A stretch of DNA of 64,000 nt from Oscillospiraceae bacterium (GTDB lineage Bacteria > Bacillota > Clostridia > Saccharofermentanales > Saccharofermentanaceae). This document shows positions 19,450 through 28,753 of this stretch, in pieces. The notes beneath the pieces were generated by a model that had not been told where the DNA came from, ran no database searches, and was given only the letters and a program-made list of their open reading frames with translations. The first letter of the stretch is position 1. Each line of letters begins with the position of its first letter. Made by a program: the position numbers and the translations under genes. The stretch is taken from positions 1 to 64,000 of the forward strand of contig CADCLV010000010.1 in the NCBI GenBank assembly GCA_902802325.1, given 5' to 3'.

Positions 19450-19506
19450 ATTATATGTGCAGAGAAGGAAGGAAAGAAAGGAGTGTTTCGAGTTTAAAAA
19501 AAGGTG

Positions 19507-19534
19507 TTGACTTATAGTTTCGGCGTTGTATAAT
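19507..19534 (+). promoter_or_regulatory. ctsR operon promoter
   Basis: TTGACT (19507-19512), 16 bases, TATAAT (19529-19534). Confidence 0.85.
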
Positions 19535-19540
19535 GAAGAT

Positions 19541-19563
19541 AGTCAAAGAAAGTCAAAGTCAAA
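19541..19563 (+). promoter_or_regulatory. CtsR operator
   Basis: AGTCAAA (19541-19547), GAA, AGTCAAA (19551-19557) matches the CtsR heptad direct repeat RGTCAAANANRGTCAAA. A third GTCAAAA follows without a gap. It lies just downstream of the -10 box, over the expected start point, so the operon should be repressed by its own first product until heat stress. Confidence 0.85.
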
Positions 19564-19603
19564 ACAGAATTTGACAAATTAAGCAGAAAGAAGTGAGGGA
19601 TCT

Positions 19604-20065
19604 ATGGCCAGACTGGTGGATGTCATCGAGATGATGATCAAAGAGATGCTGGATGAGAATAACGGCGCCGCTGTGATCAACCGCAGTGATCTGGCGGAGC
19701 GGGTGAATTGTGTACCTTCACAGATCACCTACGTGATCTCGACCCGTTTTACCAACGGGCAGGGCTATATCGTCGAAAGCCGGCGAGGCGGCGGCGGTCA
19801 GATCAGGATCTCGCGGGTACAGCGGATGCCGGAGACCAATTATCTGATGCACACCATTAATTCACTGGGCGATACCCTTTCCCAGCAGCAGGCGGAGATA
19901 TTCCTTCTGAATTTTATCGATTACGGTGTGATGGATCGAAGTACCGCGCGGCTCATTAAGGCCGCCATATCGGATAAAGCCCTATCCGGGATCGATGCGG
20001 ATAAGAAGGCAGCGGTCAGAATGGATATCTTTAAAAATATGCTGATCAGCCTGATCACGAAATAG
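19604..20065 (+). CDS. ctsR: Heat-shock repressor CtsR
   Basis: Transcriptional repressor of class III heat-shock genes in Gram-positives; it binds the heptad repeat found in its own promoter. At 153 residues it has the family length. The N-terminal winged HTH is seen in NRSDLAERVNCVPSQITYVI. The Gly-rich wing GRRGGGGQIRI-type loop (here SRRGGGGQIRI), which senses heat, follows. The C-terminal domain dimerises and is the target of the McsB arginine kinase. First gene of ctsR-mcsA-mcsB-clpC. Confidence 0.96.
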   Translation: MARLVDVIEMMIKEMLDENNGAAVINRSDLAERVNCVPSQITYVISTRFTNGQGYIVESRRGGGGQIRISRVQRMPETNYLMHTINSLGDTLSQQQAEIFLLNFIDYGVMDRSTARLIKAAISDKALSGIDADKKAAVRMDIFKNMLISLITK

Positions 20066-20139
20066 ACGCCGGATGAAAAGGACGGACGAAGAAAGGAGAG
20101 AACCGGAAAAGATTTCCGGAAGACATAGGGAGGCATAAG

Positions 20140-20808
20140 ATGAAGTGTCAACGTTGTAAGGAAAGAGAAGCGAATGTAAAGATCATGAAGCAGTCGACGG
20201 GAAAGGCCCCGCAGATGATCATGCTCTGTGACGAGTGCGCCAGAGAGCTGGGGATCACCTTGCCGGGCACACTGAAAGGCGGACTTTTCGGCAGCATGGG
20301 AAGTGCCCTGGATGAGGGCCTGGCCAAACTTACGAACCCGCTTGACATGATTGCCAGTGCTTTTTCCGCACCATTCGGATTAGGATTAGAAGGAATGCTG
20401 GATGACGGCCAGGAAAATGTGACCTGCCCGACATGCGGCATCAGCCAGAACCAGTTTGCCAAGACCGGTTTCTTAGGATGTCCGGATTGCTATAAGGTCT
20501 TCTCCATGTGGATCGACCCCATGTTCCAGAGAACACAGATGGGCGTCAAGCACCTGGGCAGAAAGCCGGGAAATGCCGGAAATATCGAGCCGGCGGCCGG
20601 AAAAGAAGAAGGAGATACTACGATAAAGCAGGTGGAGACCGTAGCGGATACGCTGGTGGATCTTCCGAAAGAAGAGAAAGAAAAGAGACTGAAGATCCTG
20701 GAAAAAGAGAAACTTCTGGAGGAAGCGGTCAAGAAAGAAGAATATCTGGAAGCGGCCAAGATCCGTGATGAGATCCAGAAACTGAAGGAAGAGGGGGGCG
20801 AAAAATGA
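20140..20808 (+). CDS. mcsA: McsA, activator of the McsB arginine kinase
   Basis: A 222-residue zinc-binding partner of McsB. Two pairs of CxxC motifs occur: CQRC near the start with CDEC, then CPTC with CPDC. A Gly-rich middle (residues about 40-85) joins them. The C-terminal UVR motif (about 185-222, LEEAVKKEEYLEAAKIRDEI) resembles the ClpC- and UvrC-contacting segment. The zinc centres are thought to sense metal and thiol stress. GGGAGG precedes the ATG. Its end overlaps mcsB by 4 bases, so the two are translationally coupled. Confidence 0.95.
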   Translation: MKCQRCKEREANVKIMKQSTGKAPQMIMLCDECARELGITLPGTLKGGLFGSMGSALDEGLAKLTNPLDMIASAFSAPFGLGLEGMLDDGQENVTCPTCGISQNQFAKTGFLGCPDCYKVFSMWIDPMFQRTQMGVKHLGRKPGNAGNIEPAAGKEEGDTTIKQVETVADTLVDLPKEEKEKRLKILEKEKLLEEAVKKEEYLEAAKIRDEIQKLKEEGGEK

Positions 20809-21854
20809 GCTGGTATTTAGAAGCCGGAAACGATAGTGATATCGTTCTTTCCAGCCGGATCCGACTGGCGAGAAATTTAAGCGGCATGCCTTTCCCGAAC
20901 CGGATGAACGATGAGCAGAGAACGAAGGCGCTGGAGCAGATCTCCGAGGTCCTTTCCAAGATGCCCGGAAACGTTCTGATGCGGATGGATATTTCCCCGC
21001 TTCCGATGATCGACCGTCAGGCCCTGATCGAGAAGCACCTGATCTCCGAAGAACTGGCCAAAGGCCAGGCCGGGCAGAGTGCATTTATCTCCCGGGATGA
21101 GAATTTCAGTGTTATGATCAATGAAGAGGACCACATCAGGATCCAGGTCATGGCACCGGGGTTTGCGCTGGAGAATACCTATAAGCAGGCCGAGGAGCTG
21201 GCGCTTTATCTGGAGCAGAATCTGCCGGTCGCGTTTTCGGAAAAATACGGATTTCTGACGGCGTATCCCAGTAATACGGGAACCGGACTTCGCGCCTCGG
21301 TCATGGTGCATCTTCCGGTGATCGCCGCAAGCGGAAAGATCGCGAATGTGTTTGATTCGCTGGAAAAAGCGGGCTATACGGTCCGGGGCGTATATGGAGA
21401 GAAGAGCCGTCCGGCAGGGAATATCTTCCAGATCTCCAATACCATTACCCTGGGAATCTCGGAGAACCGGATCCTTCAGAATTTTACCAAGATGATCAAT
21501 GAGGTCATCACACTGGAAAGAAAACTCCGAAAGGAGCATTACGAGAAGAATAAGGACCGGCTGGAAGATAAGATCTACCGTTCTATGGGAGAACTGGCCT
21601 ATGCCCGGTTCCTGCCGGAGAACGAGGCCATGAACCGCTTAAGCGATCTTCGTCTGGGCGTGGCTTGCGGGTTCTTAAAAGATGTGGATGAAAGACAGCT
21701 GATGCTTCTTCTGAATACGATCGGTCAGGCTTCGGTGCAGAAACGCTGCGGCGAGGCGCTGGATTTGAAAGAAAGGGACCGGAAAAGGGCCGAATTCGTA
21801 AGAGAAGTACTGCTTAAGAAAAAAGAAACGAAACAAGGAGGAAGTGACGTATGA
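20805..21854 (+). CDS. mcsB: Protein-arginine kinase McsB
   Basis: An ATP:guanido phosphotransferase-fold kinase that phosphorylates arginines on CtsR and on misfolded proteins, marking them for ClpC-ClpP. The protein of 349 residues has the nucleotide-binding start SSRIRLARNL. The phosphagen-kinase loop region follows (YLTAYPS-like GFLTAYPSNTGTGLRASVMVH, residues about 145-170). RGVYGEKS and QISNTITLG precede a helical C-terminus. GAGGGGGG precedes the ATG within mcsA, and 4 bases overlap clpC. All four genes are thus tightly coupled. Confidence 0.95.
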   Translation: MSWYLEAGNDSDIVLSSRIRLARNLSGMPFPNRMNDEQRTKALEQISEVLSKMPGNVLMRMDISPLPMIDRQALIEKHLISEELAKGQAGQSAFISRDENFSVMINEEDHIRIQVMAPGFALENTYKQAEELALYLEQNLPVAFSEKYGFLTAYPSNTGTGLRASVMVHLPVIAASGKIANVFDSLEKAGYTVRGVYGEKSRPAGNIFQISNTITLGISENRILQNFTKMINEVITLERKLRKEHYEKNKDRLEDKIYRSMGELAYARFLPENEAMNRLSDLRLGVACGFLKDVDERQLMLLLNTIGQASVQKRCGEALDLKERDRKRAEFVREVLLKKKETKQGGSDV

Positions 21855-24535
21855 ATATATCCAGAAGAACAATGGAAATGCTGTCCCGTGCCCAGATGTA
21901 CGCGGCGGCACTGAATCTGAATTTTATCGGTACAGAGCATGTGCTCCTGGCCTTGTCGGATACGAGCATGACGCCGGTGGATGAGATCATGGAAAAGCAT
22001 GGTGTCAGCCAGACGGATGTCATGGAAGAAATCGTCAAGATCACCGGGCGGGAGCCAGGTGCATTTACCGAAAGAGAAAGCGATCCGAACGAGATCTTTA
22101 CCCACTGCACCAACCGGACAAAGAGACTTCTTTACCTGGCGGAGTTCCTGACAAAGAAGACCGGAAGAAACGTTGTGGAACCGGAACATGTGCTTCTGGC
22201 GATCCTTCGTGACGGCCAGTGCACGGCATTTAGGATCCTGGCTTACCACGACTTCGATGCCAAGCATGCGGCGGAAGATCTGATCGAGATCCTGAAAGAG
22301 CGGGCGAAGAGTGAAAACTCCCGCTTTGACGATGAGGGCGACGAGGACGAGGATGAAGAACTCGATCGCGACGACGAGGACGAGATGGACGACGGCGATG
22401 TGGAGGAAGCCCAGCAAAGACGTCTTGAGCGCTATATGCGCGGTATGTCCGGCAAGAAGGAAAAGAACGGAAAGAAAGACGGCGCTAAGGACAGTAAGAC
22501 GAAAGTCCTGGATAAGTTCTGCAAAGACCTGACGGCGGAGGCCAAAGAAGGCCGTATCGATCCGGTGATCGGACGTGAGGAGGAGATCTCCCGTGTCATG
22601 CAGATCCTGGTAAGAAGAACGAAGAATAATCCGTGCCTTATCGGTGAACCAGGTGTTGGTAAGACTGCCATCGCCGAGGGCCTGGCACTGAAGATCGTCA
22701 ATAACGACGTGCCGGATCTTCTGGCCGGAAAGAGAGTCTTGTCTTTGGATCTGGCCTCGATGGTTGCCGGAACCCGTTACAGAGGTGACTTTGAAGAGCG
22801 CTTTAAGAAAGGCCTGGAGGAAGCCACCAAAGCCGGTGACGTGATCCTCTTTATCGATGAGCTGCATACCATTATGGGTGCCGGAAATACGGAAGGCGCC
22901 ATGGATGCGGCCAATATGCTCAAGCCGCTTCTGGCCCGTGGCGAACTGCATGTCATTGGTGCTACCACTTTGGATGAGTACAGAAAGCATATCGAAAAGG
23001 ACTCCGCGCTGGAGCGACGTTTCCAGCAGGTACTGGTCAAAGAGCCGAGCACTACGGATGCGATCCTGATCTTAAAGGGTATCCGAAGCAAGTTCGAAGA
23101 GCATCACGGAATCAAGATCCCGGACGATGCCATCGATGCAGCTGTGATTCTCAGCAGCCGGTATATCACAGACCGTTTCCTGCCGGATAAGGCCATCGAC
23201 CTGATCGATGAGGCGGCTTCGAGACTTCGTATCAAGTCTTCTACGGAACCGGAGGAGACAAAGAAGATCGGTGAGAGAATTAACGAGATCATGCGTCTGA
23301 AGCAGGAAGCGGTTTCCAATCAGGATTTCGAAACTGCCCAGAAGCTGCGTGATGAGGAGACGCTCCTGGAAGAGAAACTCAGCACTCTCCGTCAGCAGGT
23401 AGTCAGCTCCAAGGAGAAGCAGGAACTGGCCCTGACACCGGATGACATCGCCGATATCGTGGCCAACTGGACAGGTATCCCGGTCAAGAAGATCACGGAA
23501 AGCGATGCAGAGCGTCTGAAGACACTGGAAGAAGAGCTGAAGAAGCGTGTTATCGGTCAGGATGAAGCCGTTACGGCAATCGCCAAAGCGATCAGAAGAT
23601 CCCGTCTGGGTCTTAAAGATCCGAAGCGTCCTTCCGGTTCCTTTATCTTCCTGGGTACCACCGGTGTTGGTAAGACGGAGCTGGCAAAAGCACTGGCCGA
23701 GGTCATGTTCGGGAATGAAAATGCCCTGATCCGTGTCGACATGTCGGAGTATATGGAGAAACACGATGTCAGCAAGCTCATCGGTTCGCCGCCGGGCTAT
23801 GTAGGTTACGATGAGGGCGGTCAGCTGACCGAGAAGGTCCGCCGTCAGCCGTATTCGGTAGTGCTTTTTGATGAGATCGAAAAGGCACATCCGGAGATCT
23901 TCAACTCTATGCTGCAGATCCTGGATGACGGCCGTCTGACTGATGGCCAGGGCCGTATCGTAGACTTTAAGAATACGATCATCATCATGACATCCAATAT
24001 CGGTGCCCGTATGCTGACCACTTCGGCCGGACGTCATATCGGCTTCTCTATTCCGAGTGAGAAGAAGGACGATCCGTTCGTAGATGAGGCAGATGCAGGA
24101 CGTCTTTATGGCGGCAAGTCCTACGCCGAGGCAAAGGAACTGGTCATGGAGGAACTGAAGAAGGCCTTTAATCCGGAGTTCATCAACCGTGTGGATGAGA
24201 TCATCTTCTTCCGTATGCTGGGCAAGCAGTCGATCCTGAAGATCGTAGATCTTCTGACCGACAGCCTCAGTAAGCGCGTGAAGGAGCTGGGCATCGATAT
24301 CGAGCTGACCGACGAAGCCAGAGAGCTTCTGGCTAAGCGCGGCTACGATCCGCAGTACGGTGCCCGTCCGCTCAAGCGTGTCATCCAGTCCATGGTGGAG
24401 GATAAGTTCTCTGAAGCCCTGCTGGATCGGACGGTGGAAGCCGGTTCGACCGCACTGGTGGATGTGGAAAACGACGAGATCGTGATCCGCAAAAAAGAAG
24501 CGCGTGTCGCTTCACTGCATGAAGTAGAAGAATAA
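21851..24535 (+). CDS. clpC: ATP-dependent protease ATPase subunit ClpC
   Basis: AAA+ unfoldase that feeds ClpP, of 894 residues against about 810 in B. subtilis. Order: double Clp N domain (about 1-150), first AAA+ domain with [13 protein letters not shown], middle domain with a UVR motif ([18 protein letters not shown]), second AAA+ domain with [26 protein letters not shown] and a ClpB-like C domain. Between the N domain and the first AAA+ domain (residues about 155-215) lies an unusual stretch: about 30 mostly Asp/Glu residues, then a Lys-rich run. This explains the extra length. The gene ends with a strong terminator. Confidence 0.96.
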   Translation: MNISRRTMEMLSRAQMYAAALNLNFIGTEHVLLALSDTSMTPVDEIMEKHGVSQTDVMEEIVKITGREPGAFTERESDPNEIFTHCTNRTKRLLYLAEFLTKKTGRNVVEPEHVLLAILRDGQCTAFRILAYHDFDAKHAAEDLIEILKERAKSENSRFDDEGDEDEDEELDRDDEDEMDDGDVEEAQQRRLERYMRGMSGKKEKNGKKDGAKDSKTKVLDKFCKDLTAEAKEGRIDPVIGREEEISRVMQILVRRTKNNPCLIGEPGVGKTAIAEGLALKIVNNDVPDLLAGKRVLSLDLASMVAGTRYRGDFEERFKKGLEEATKAGDVILFIDELHTIMGAGNTEGAMDAANMLKPLLARGELHVIGATTLDEYRKHIEKDSALERRFQQVLVKEPSTTDAILILKGIRSKFEEHHGIKIPDDAIDAAVILSSRYITDRFLPDKAIDLIDEAASRLRIKSSTEPEETKKIGERINEIMRLKQEAVSNQDFETAQKLRDEETLLEEKLSTLRQQVVSSKEKQELALTPDDIADIVANWTGIPVKKITESDAERLKTLEEELKKRVIGQDEAVTAIAKAIRRSRLGLKDPKRPSGSFIFLGTTGVGKTELAKALAEVMFGNENALIRVDMSEYMEKHDVSKLIGSPPGYVGYDEGGQLTEKVRRQPYSVVLFDEIEKAHPEIFNSMLQILDDGRLTDGQGRIVDFKNTIIIMTSNIGARMLTTSAGRHIGFSIPSEKKDDPFVDEADAGRLYGGKSYAEAKELVMEELKKAFNPEFINRVDEIIFFRMLGKQSILKIVDLLTDSLSKRVKELGIDIELTDEARELLAKRGYDPQYGARPLKRVIQSMVEDKFSEALLDRTVEAGSTALVDVENDEIVIRKKEARVASLHEVEE

Positions 24536-24537
24536 AT

Positions 24538-24590
24538 GAAAGTCACTGTTTTCCCCGCCTTTCGGGGGGAACGGTGACTTTCCCTTTTTT
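24538..24590 (+). terminator. clpC operon terminator
   Basis: AAAGTCACTGTT-TTCCCCG pairs with CGGGGGGAACGGTGACTTT, then CCCTTTTTT. Confidence 0.85.
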
Positions 24591-24605
24591 AAAGGGAACG
24601 GGTTC

Positions 24606-26264
24606 ATGGAAGGAACGAAGAAGAGTAAGAAGAAAAATGCGGTTTCCTATATCTGGGAAGTGATCGGACGGCAGCGCTGGAATATCGTGGCGATGACGGC
24701 GATCCAGATCCTGCTGGCTGTATTTCTGACATTGCAGGCAGGAGTCCTTCGGAATGTGGTGGACCGCGCCTCGGAAGGAGACAAAGATGCCTTTGTGAAA
24801 ATGGCGGTGCTTCTGGTGGCGCTGGTCCTGATCCAGGTCATTCTTCGTGCCATTATCCGCCCTCTTCGCGCCTATGTGACCGGCGCCATTGAAAATTCAT
24901 TTAAAAGACGGCTATTCCATACCCTTCTCTGGGACGATTATTCCTATGTGGCGGGCGTGCATTCCGGCGAATGGATGAACCGGCTGACATCGGATACGAA
25001 AGTCATCGCCGACACCATCACGGAGATCATCCCGGATCTGACGGGCATGCTGTTCCGTCTGATAGGCGCGTTGATCTACATGATGATCCTTTTCCCGATG
25101 CTGGTCTATGTGATCTTCCCGGCGGGCGTGATCGTATGTATTGTGTCCCTTCTTTTCCGCTGGAAAATGAAAAAGCTCCATAAGGGGATCCAGGAAGCAG
25201 ACGGGGATCTGCGCGTATATCTGACCGATCATCTCCAGAGCATGGTGGTGGTCCGTTCCTTTGCTCAGGAAGACTGTGTGGAAAAAGGCGCGGAAGAACG
25301 GCTTTCCAAGCATCTTCATGCCAGAATGGTCAGAGCGCATTTTTCCAATCTTTCCCAGATCGCCTATGCCTTCTTCCTGAGAGGCACCTATCTTCTGGCG
25401 GCGATCGTCTGCGGTTACGGGATCCTGGATGGCTCGATCTCCTATGGTACCTTTACCGCGATATTGGAGCTGACTGCCCAGATCCAGTATCCGATCGCGA
25501 ATATGTCCGGATATCTTCCGCGCTATTACGCCATGCTGGCCAGTGCCGAGCGGCTGATGGAAGCGGAAGCGTATCTGACGGAGCGTCCGGAGGAGAAAAG
25601 TACCGATTTTACCGGACTGGGTCTTCAGAATGTGGACTTTGCTTACAAGGGTGAAAAAGAATCCACCGTATTTACGGACTTTTCGATTCATGTGAAACGC
25701 GGGGATCACGTGGCCATCACGGGCCCTTCCGGCTCCGGCAAAAGCACTGTACTCCGGCTTCTGATGGGACTTTATCATCCTGAAAAGGGAAGCGCCTATC
25801 TGGAGACGGGAAGTGAAAAGATCCCTCTTGAGAAGGCCAGAAGAAGTCTTTTTGCCTACGTGCCCCAGGGCAATCACCTGATGTCCGGCACCATCCGGGA
25901 AGTGCTCTGCTTCGGGGATAAGACCCGTATGCAGGATGAAGATTCGATGTGGAAGGCACTTAGGATCGCCTGTGCCGAGGACTTTGTAAAAGAAACCGAA
26001 AAGGGACTGGATACGAAGCTTGGTGAGCGCGGCGCCGGTTTTTCAGAAGGCCAGATCCAGCGGATCGCCATTGCCCGTGCCCTCTTTTCTTCCCATCCGA
26101 TACTGATCCTGGATGAGGCGACCAGTGCTTTGGACGAAGATACGGAAGAAAGACTTCTGGAGACATTGCGCGCCCAGACAGACCGCACGGTCATCATCGT
26201 GACCCACAGAAAGAGCGTCCTGAAGATCTGCAACCAGGAGTACCACATTCCCGAACGGGGATAA
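24606..26264 (+). CDS. ABC transporter half-molecule, fused permease and ATPase
   Basis: A 552-residue type I exporter half. The membrane domain (residues about 20-310) has six hydrophobic helices; the ATPase follows at about 340-552. Walker A is GPSGSGKSTVLRLL, the Q-loop is VPQGNHL, Walker B is ILILDEATSALDE and the switch histidine is in IIVTHRK. The signature is FSEGQIQR in place of LSGGQ, a variant known in exporters. No partner half-gene lies next to it, so it probably works as a homodimer. The substrate cannot be told. It starts 16 bases after the clpC terminator with a weak ribosome site (AAGGGAA). Confidence 0.9.
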   Translation: MEGTKKSKKKNAVSYIWEVIGRQRWNIVAMTAIQILLAVFLTLQAGVLRNVVDRASEGDKDAFVKMAVLLVALVLIQVILRAIIRPLRAYVTGAIENSFKRRLFHTLLWDDYSYVAGVHSGEWMNRLTSDTKVIADTITEIIPDLTGMLFRLIGALIYMMILFPMLVYVIFPAGVIVCIVSLLFRWKMKKLHKGIQEADGDLRVYLTDHLQSMVVVRSFAQEDCVEKGAEERLSKHLHARMVRAHFSNLSQIAYAFFLRGTYLLAAIVCGYGILDGSISYGTFTAILELTAQIQYPIANMSGYLPRYYAMLASAERLMEAEAYLTERPEEKSTDFTGLGLQNVDFAYKGEKESTVFTDFSIHVKRGDHVAITGPSGSGKSTVLRLLMGLYHPEKGSAYLETGSEKIPLEKARRSLFAYVPQGNHLMSGTIREVLCFGDKTRMQDEDSMWKALRIACAEDFVKETEKGLDTKLGERGAGFSEGQIQRIAIARALFSSHPILILDEATSALDEDTEERLLETLRAQTDRTVIIVTHRKSVLKICNQEYHIPERG

Positions 26265-26284
26265 AAAATCACGTATATAGGATA

Positions 26285-26314
26285 TTGACAGGAACGAACG
26301 TTCGGTATTACAAT
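26285..26314 (+). promoter_or_regulatory. Promoter of the TIGR03915-like gene with internal LexA-like box
   Basis: TTGACA (26285-26290), 18 bases, TACAAT (26309-26314). The spacer holds GAAC-GAAC-GTTC (26292-26303), which fits the Gram-positive LexA/DinR (Cheo) box GAAC-N4-GTTC. A repressor there would block RNA polymerase directly, so SOS control is likely (inference). Confidence 0.75.
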
Positions 26315-26368
26315 AGCGCCATAACCTAAAAGACGAACATAATTTCGTAAAAGAAAGGGGCGCGTATC

Positions 26369-27163
26369 ATGAACGATGATCTGGAATATATCTATGACGG
26401 TACTTTTGAGGGTTTCCTCAGCTGTGTGTGTGCCAGCTTTATGAGAAGGGAAGTTCCCGGACATATCTATGTGGAAGAAGGCGTGCCGCTTCTTGGCGAA
26501 ACGGCGACCTGGATCCCGACAGACTGGAAAGCGGCCCAGAGCGTCTATGTTTCTTTGAGCCGGAAGATCGGAATGGAAGCCCAGGATGTGGTAAAAGAAG
26601 CCTTTCTGACTCATCTTCCGAATAAAGAGATGATCCTTTTCCGGTATATCTGCCTGGGATATCGTCTTGGAAGGCTGGTGCTTTCCGAGGAAGACTGGCA
26701 GGAAGAGACTTCAGGGCAGAAGGCCGTGCCGGATCTGTGTCAGAGAAAGCTGATCCGGACGGTGCTTTCGGCGGTGACGCTGTACCGGGCCGAGGTAAAA
26801 AATGTGGAAGGGACTATCCGGTTTCGTTCTTTTTCCGATGTGATGATCTCCTGCATTATGCCGAAAAACAGGATCCTCCCCAGCCTGGCGGATCATTTTG
26901 AAAGGCGGTTTATCCGGAATAATTTCCTGGTCTACGATAAGACGCATCAGATGGCGGCATTACACCGTGAAGAGGGGACCATGGTCACAAGGATGGATCA
27001 CATGCAGCTTCCGGTGCTTTACGATGAGAATCACGTATACACGAATCTTTGGAAATCCTGGTATGATCACATGCAGATCCAGACACCTGCTGATCCGAAA
27101 TATGCTCTGAATGAGATGAAAGGAAGACTCTGGTGGGAGATCCGGAGCGGGGAGGGCGCATGA
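26369..27163 (+). CDS. TIGR03915/DUF4130-type putative DNA repair protein
   Basis: A 264-residue protein of the family annotated as a probable DNA metabolism or repair protein (TIGR03915, DUF4130). The typical start YDGTFEGFLSCVCASF, the internal LFRYICLGYRLG and RFRSFSDVMISCIMPKNRIL, and the uracil-DNA-glycosylase-like C-terminal segment FVYDKTHQMAALH (here LVYDKTHQMAALH) support this. In most genomes it sits next to a radical SAM protein (TIGR03916), and the pair has been proposed to act in DNA repair or modification; no radical SAM gene is present here. The LexA-like box in its promoter agrees with such a role. RBS AAAGGGGC. It converges with the MATE gene, with 11 bases between the stops. 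Confidence 0.8.
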   Translation: MNDDLEYIYDGTFEGFLSCVCASFMRREVPGHIYVEEGVPLLGETATWIPTDWKAAQSVYVSLSRKIGMEAQDVVKEAFLTHLPNKEMILFRYICLGYRLGRLVLSEEDWQEETSGQKAVPDLCQRKLIRTVLSAVTLYRAEVKNVEGTIRFRSFSDVMISCIMPKNRILPSLADHFERRFIRNNFLVYDKTHQMAALHREEGTMVTRMDHMQLPVLYDENHVYTNLWKSWYDHMQIQTPADPKYALNEMKGRLWWEIRSGEGA

Positions 27164-27174
27164 AAATGGAAAAA

Positions 27175-28569
27175 TCAGAGTTCGGCTTCCGCGGATTTCT
27201 CTCGGGAAGCGCGTATTTTCTTATCCAGCTTAAGCAGGAACTGCAGCGCAAAGGGAGCACTGGTGGCAAAGGACAGGAAATCGCAGATCGGATAGAGAGC
27301 TTCGATTCCGTGAATGCCAAGAAAGCGCGGCAGCAGGAAAACACAGGGAATAAAGTAGACCCCCTGGCGCAGGCATGAAAGGAAAGATGCCTTGAAGCGT
27401 TCGCCGATGGACTGGAATGTCATATTGCACATGACATTGACGGTCAGAAGGGGAAGCATGAAGGCTTCCAGGCGAAGGGCGCGGGCACCGATATTGATGA
27501 CCTCAGAATCATCGATAAAGAAGGGCATCAGGTCATAAGCAAAGAAGAAGAGCGGAATGGCGAAGAACAGCATAACTGCACTTCCGAATATCCAGGTGAA
27601 GATAAAGGCGGTCTTCATGCGCTCATACTTTTTCGCGCCGTAGTTAAAGCCAAGTACCGGCTGGTATCCCTGACCGATACCCAGAAGGACACAGAAGATC
27701 AGCATGACGACTTTCGAGAAGATACCCATGGCGGAAAGTGCCGAGTCTCCGGCCAGTTTACCGCCCTGCTGGTTCAGAAAGATCGTGGAGATGCTGGCCA
27801 GTCCCTGGCGAAGAAGCGAAGGAAGACCGGTAAACCAGATATTACTGTGAAGCTTGAGGTCCCGGGAAAAGAAGGAAAACTTCAGCTGGGAGATGTTCTT
27901 TTTGAGAAGGACCGGAGTCAGAAGAAGGATAAATGAGATCAGCTGGCTGATAACGGTGGCGATGGCCGCACCGGAGACGCCCAGGTCCAGAACACTGATA
28001 AAGAGCGGATCCAGAAAGATATTCAGGACGCCTCCCAGACCGATACCGATCATGGAGAAGACGGCTTTGCCTTCCCAGCGCCAGAGGTTATTCAGTACAT
28101 AAGAACCCATCATGATGGGTGCGCCCAGAAGAATATAGCGGGCATAGGTCTTCGCATAAGGAAGAGCGGTCTCGGTGGAGCCCAGAAGATTCATAATGGG
28201 TTCCAGAAAGATCAAGCCGAAGATCGTGATCAGGCAGCCGATTCCCAGTGCGGAGAAGAAACTGGTGGTAAATGTTTTACTTGCCGTGTCGGTGTCTTTG
28301 GCGCCAAGGGAACGGGAAATGATACTTCCGGAGCCCATGCCTAAGGTGAAGCCGATGGCCTGGATCAGGGCCATAAGAGAAAATACGACACTGACAGCAG
28401 CGGAAGCACTCTTTCCGAGCTGGGATACGAAGTAGGTATCGGCGGTATTATAAATACCGGTGACCAGCATGCTGACGGTGGTCGGGATGGCCAGTTTTAA
28501 GATCAAAGGGCAGACCGGAGATTCGGTCATTTTCTTAAACTGCTTCTGATCTATCTGTTTGGCGGCCAT
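27175..28569 (-). CDS. MATE family multidrug efflux transporter
   Basis: A 464-residue inner-membrane transporter with twelve hydrophobic helices in two halves, the MatE arrangement. Marks are PLILKLAIPTTVSMLVTGIY, the conserved MGSGSIISRSLGAKD loop after the second helix, its counterpart GQGYQPVLGFNYGAK in the second half and GVSGAAIATVISQ. Members exchange drugs or metabolites for Na+ or H+. The substrate is unknown. AAGAAAGGATC precedes the ATG. It is alone on its strand. Confidence 0.92.
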   Translation of the reverse strand: MAAKQIDQKQFKKMTESPVCPLILKLAIPTTVSMLVTGIYNTADTYFVSQLGKSASAAVSVVFSLMALIQAIGFTLGMGSGSIISRSLGAKDTDTASKTFTTSFFSALGIGCLITIFGLIFLEPIMNLLGSTETALPYAKTYARYILLGAPIMMGSYVLNNLWRWEGKAVFSMIGIGLGGVLNIFLDPLFISVLDLGVSGAAIATVISQLISFILLLTPVLLKKNISQLKFSFFSRDLKLHSNIWFTGLPSLLRQGLASISTIFLNQQGGKLAGDSALSAMGIFSKVVMLIFCVLLGIGQGYQPVLGFNYGAKKYERMKTAFIFTWIFGSAVMLFFAIPLFFFAYDLMPFFIDDSEVINIGARALRLEAFMLPLLTVNVMCNMTFQSIGERFKASFLSCLRQGVYFIPCVFLLPRFLGIHGIEALYPICDFLSFATSAPFALQFLLKLDKKIRASREKSAEAEL

Positions 28570-28711
28570 TTTCGAGATCCTTTCTTTCTTCGTTCAAACA
28601 GGGTCTATTATAGCAAAGGCGCAAAGGCAGGGAAATAAGAGAAGTTGCACGAAATTTCGGTATTTTTACACGAAAAACCATCATTCTCTCAGCGATTTTT
28701 GCCCGGAAAAT

Positions 28712-28720
28712 TGATATACT
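28712..28720 (+). promoter_or_regulatory. Extended -10 promoter
   Basis: TG-A-TATACT 33 bases before the TTG start of the shikimate-kinase-like gene; no clear -35 box. Confidence 0.5.
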
Positions 28721-28753
28721 GATAGTAGACTTGAGAAGAAGGGGGCGAAAAAC

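Noticed and set aside
26500-28570. The ABC exporter, DUF4130 gene and MATE gene as one defence or resistance island.
   Set aside because: Base composition matches the neighbours, strands and promoters differ, and no defence genes or mobile-element marks are present.
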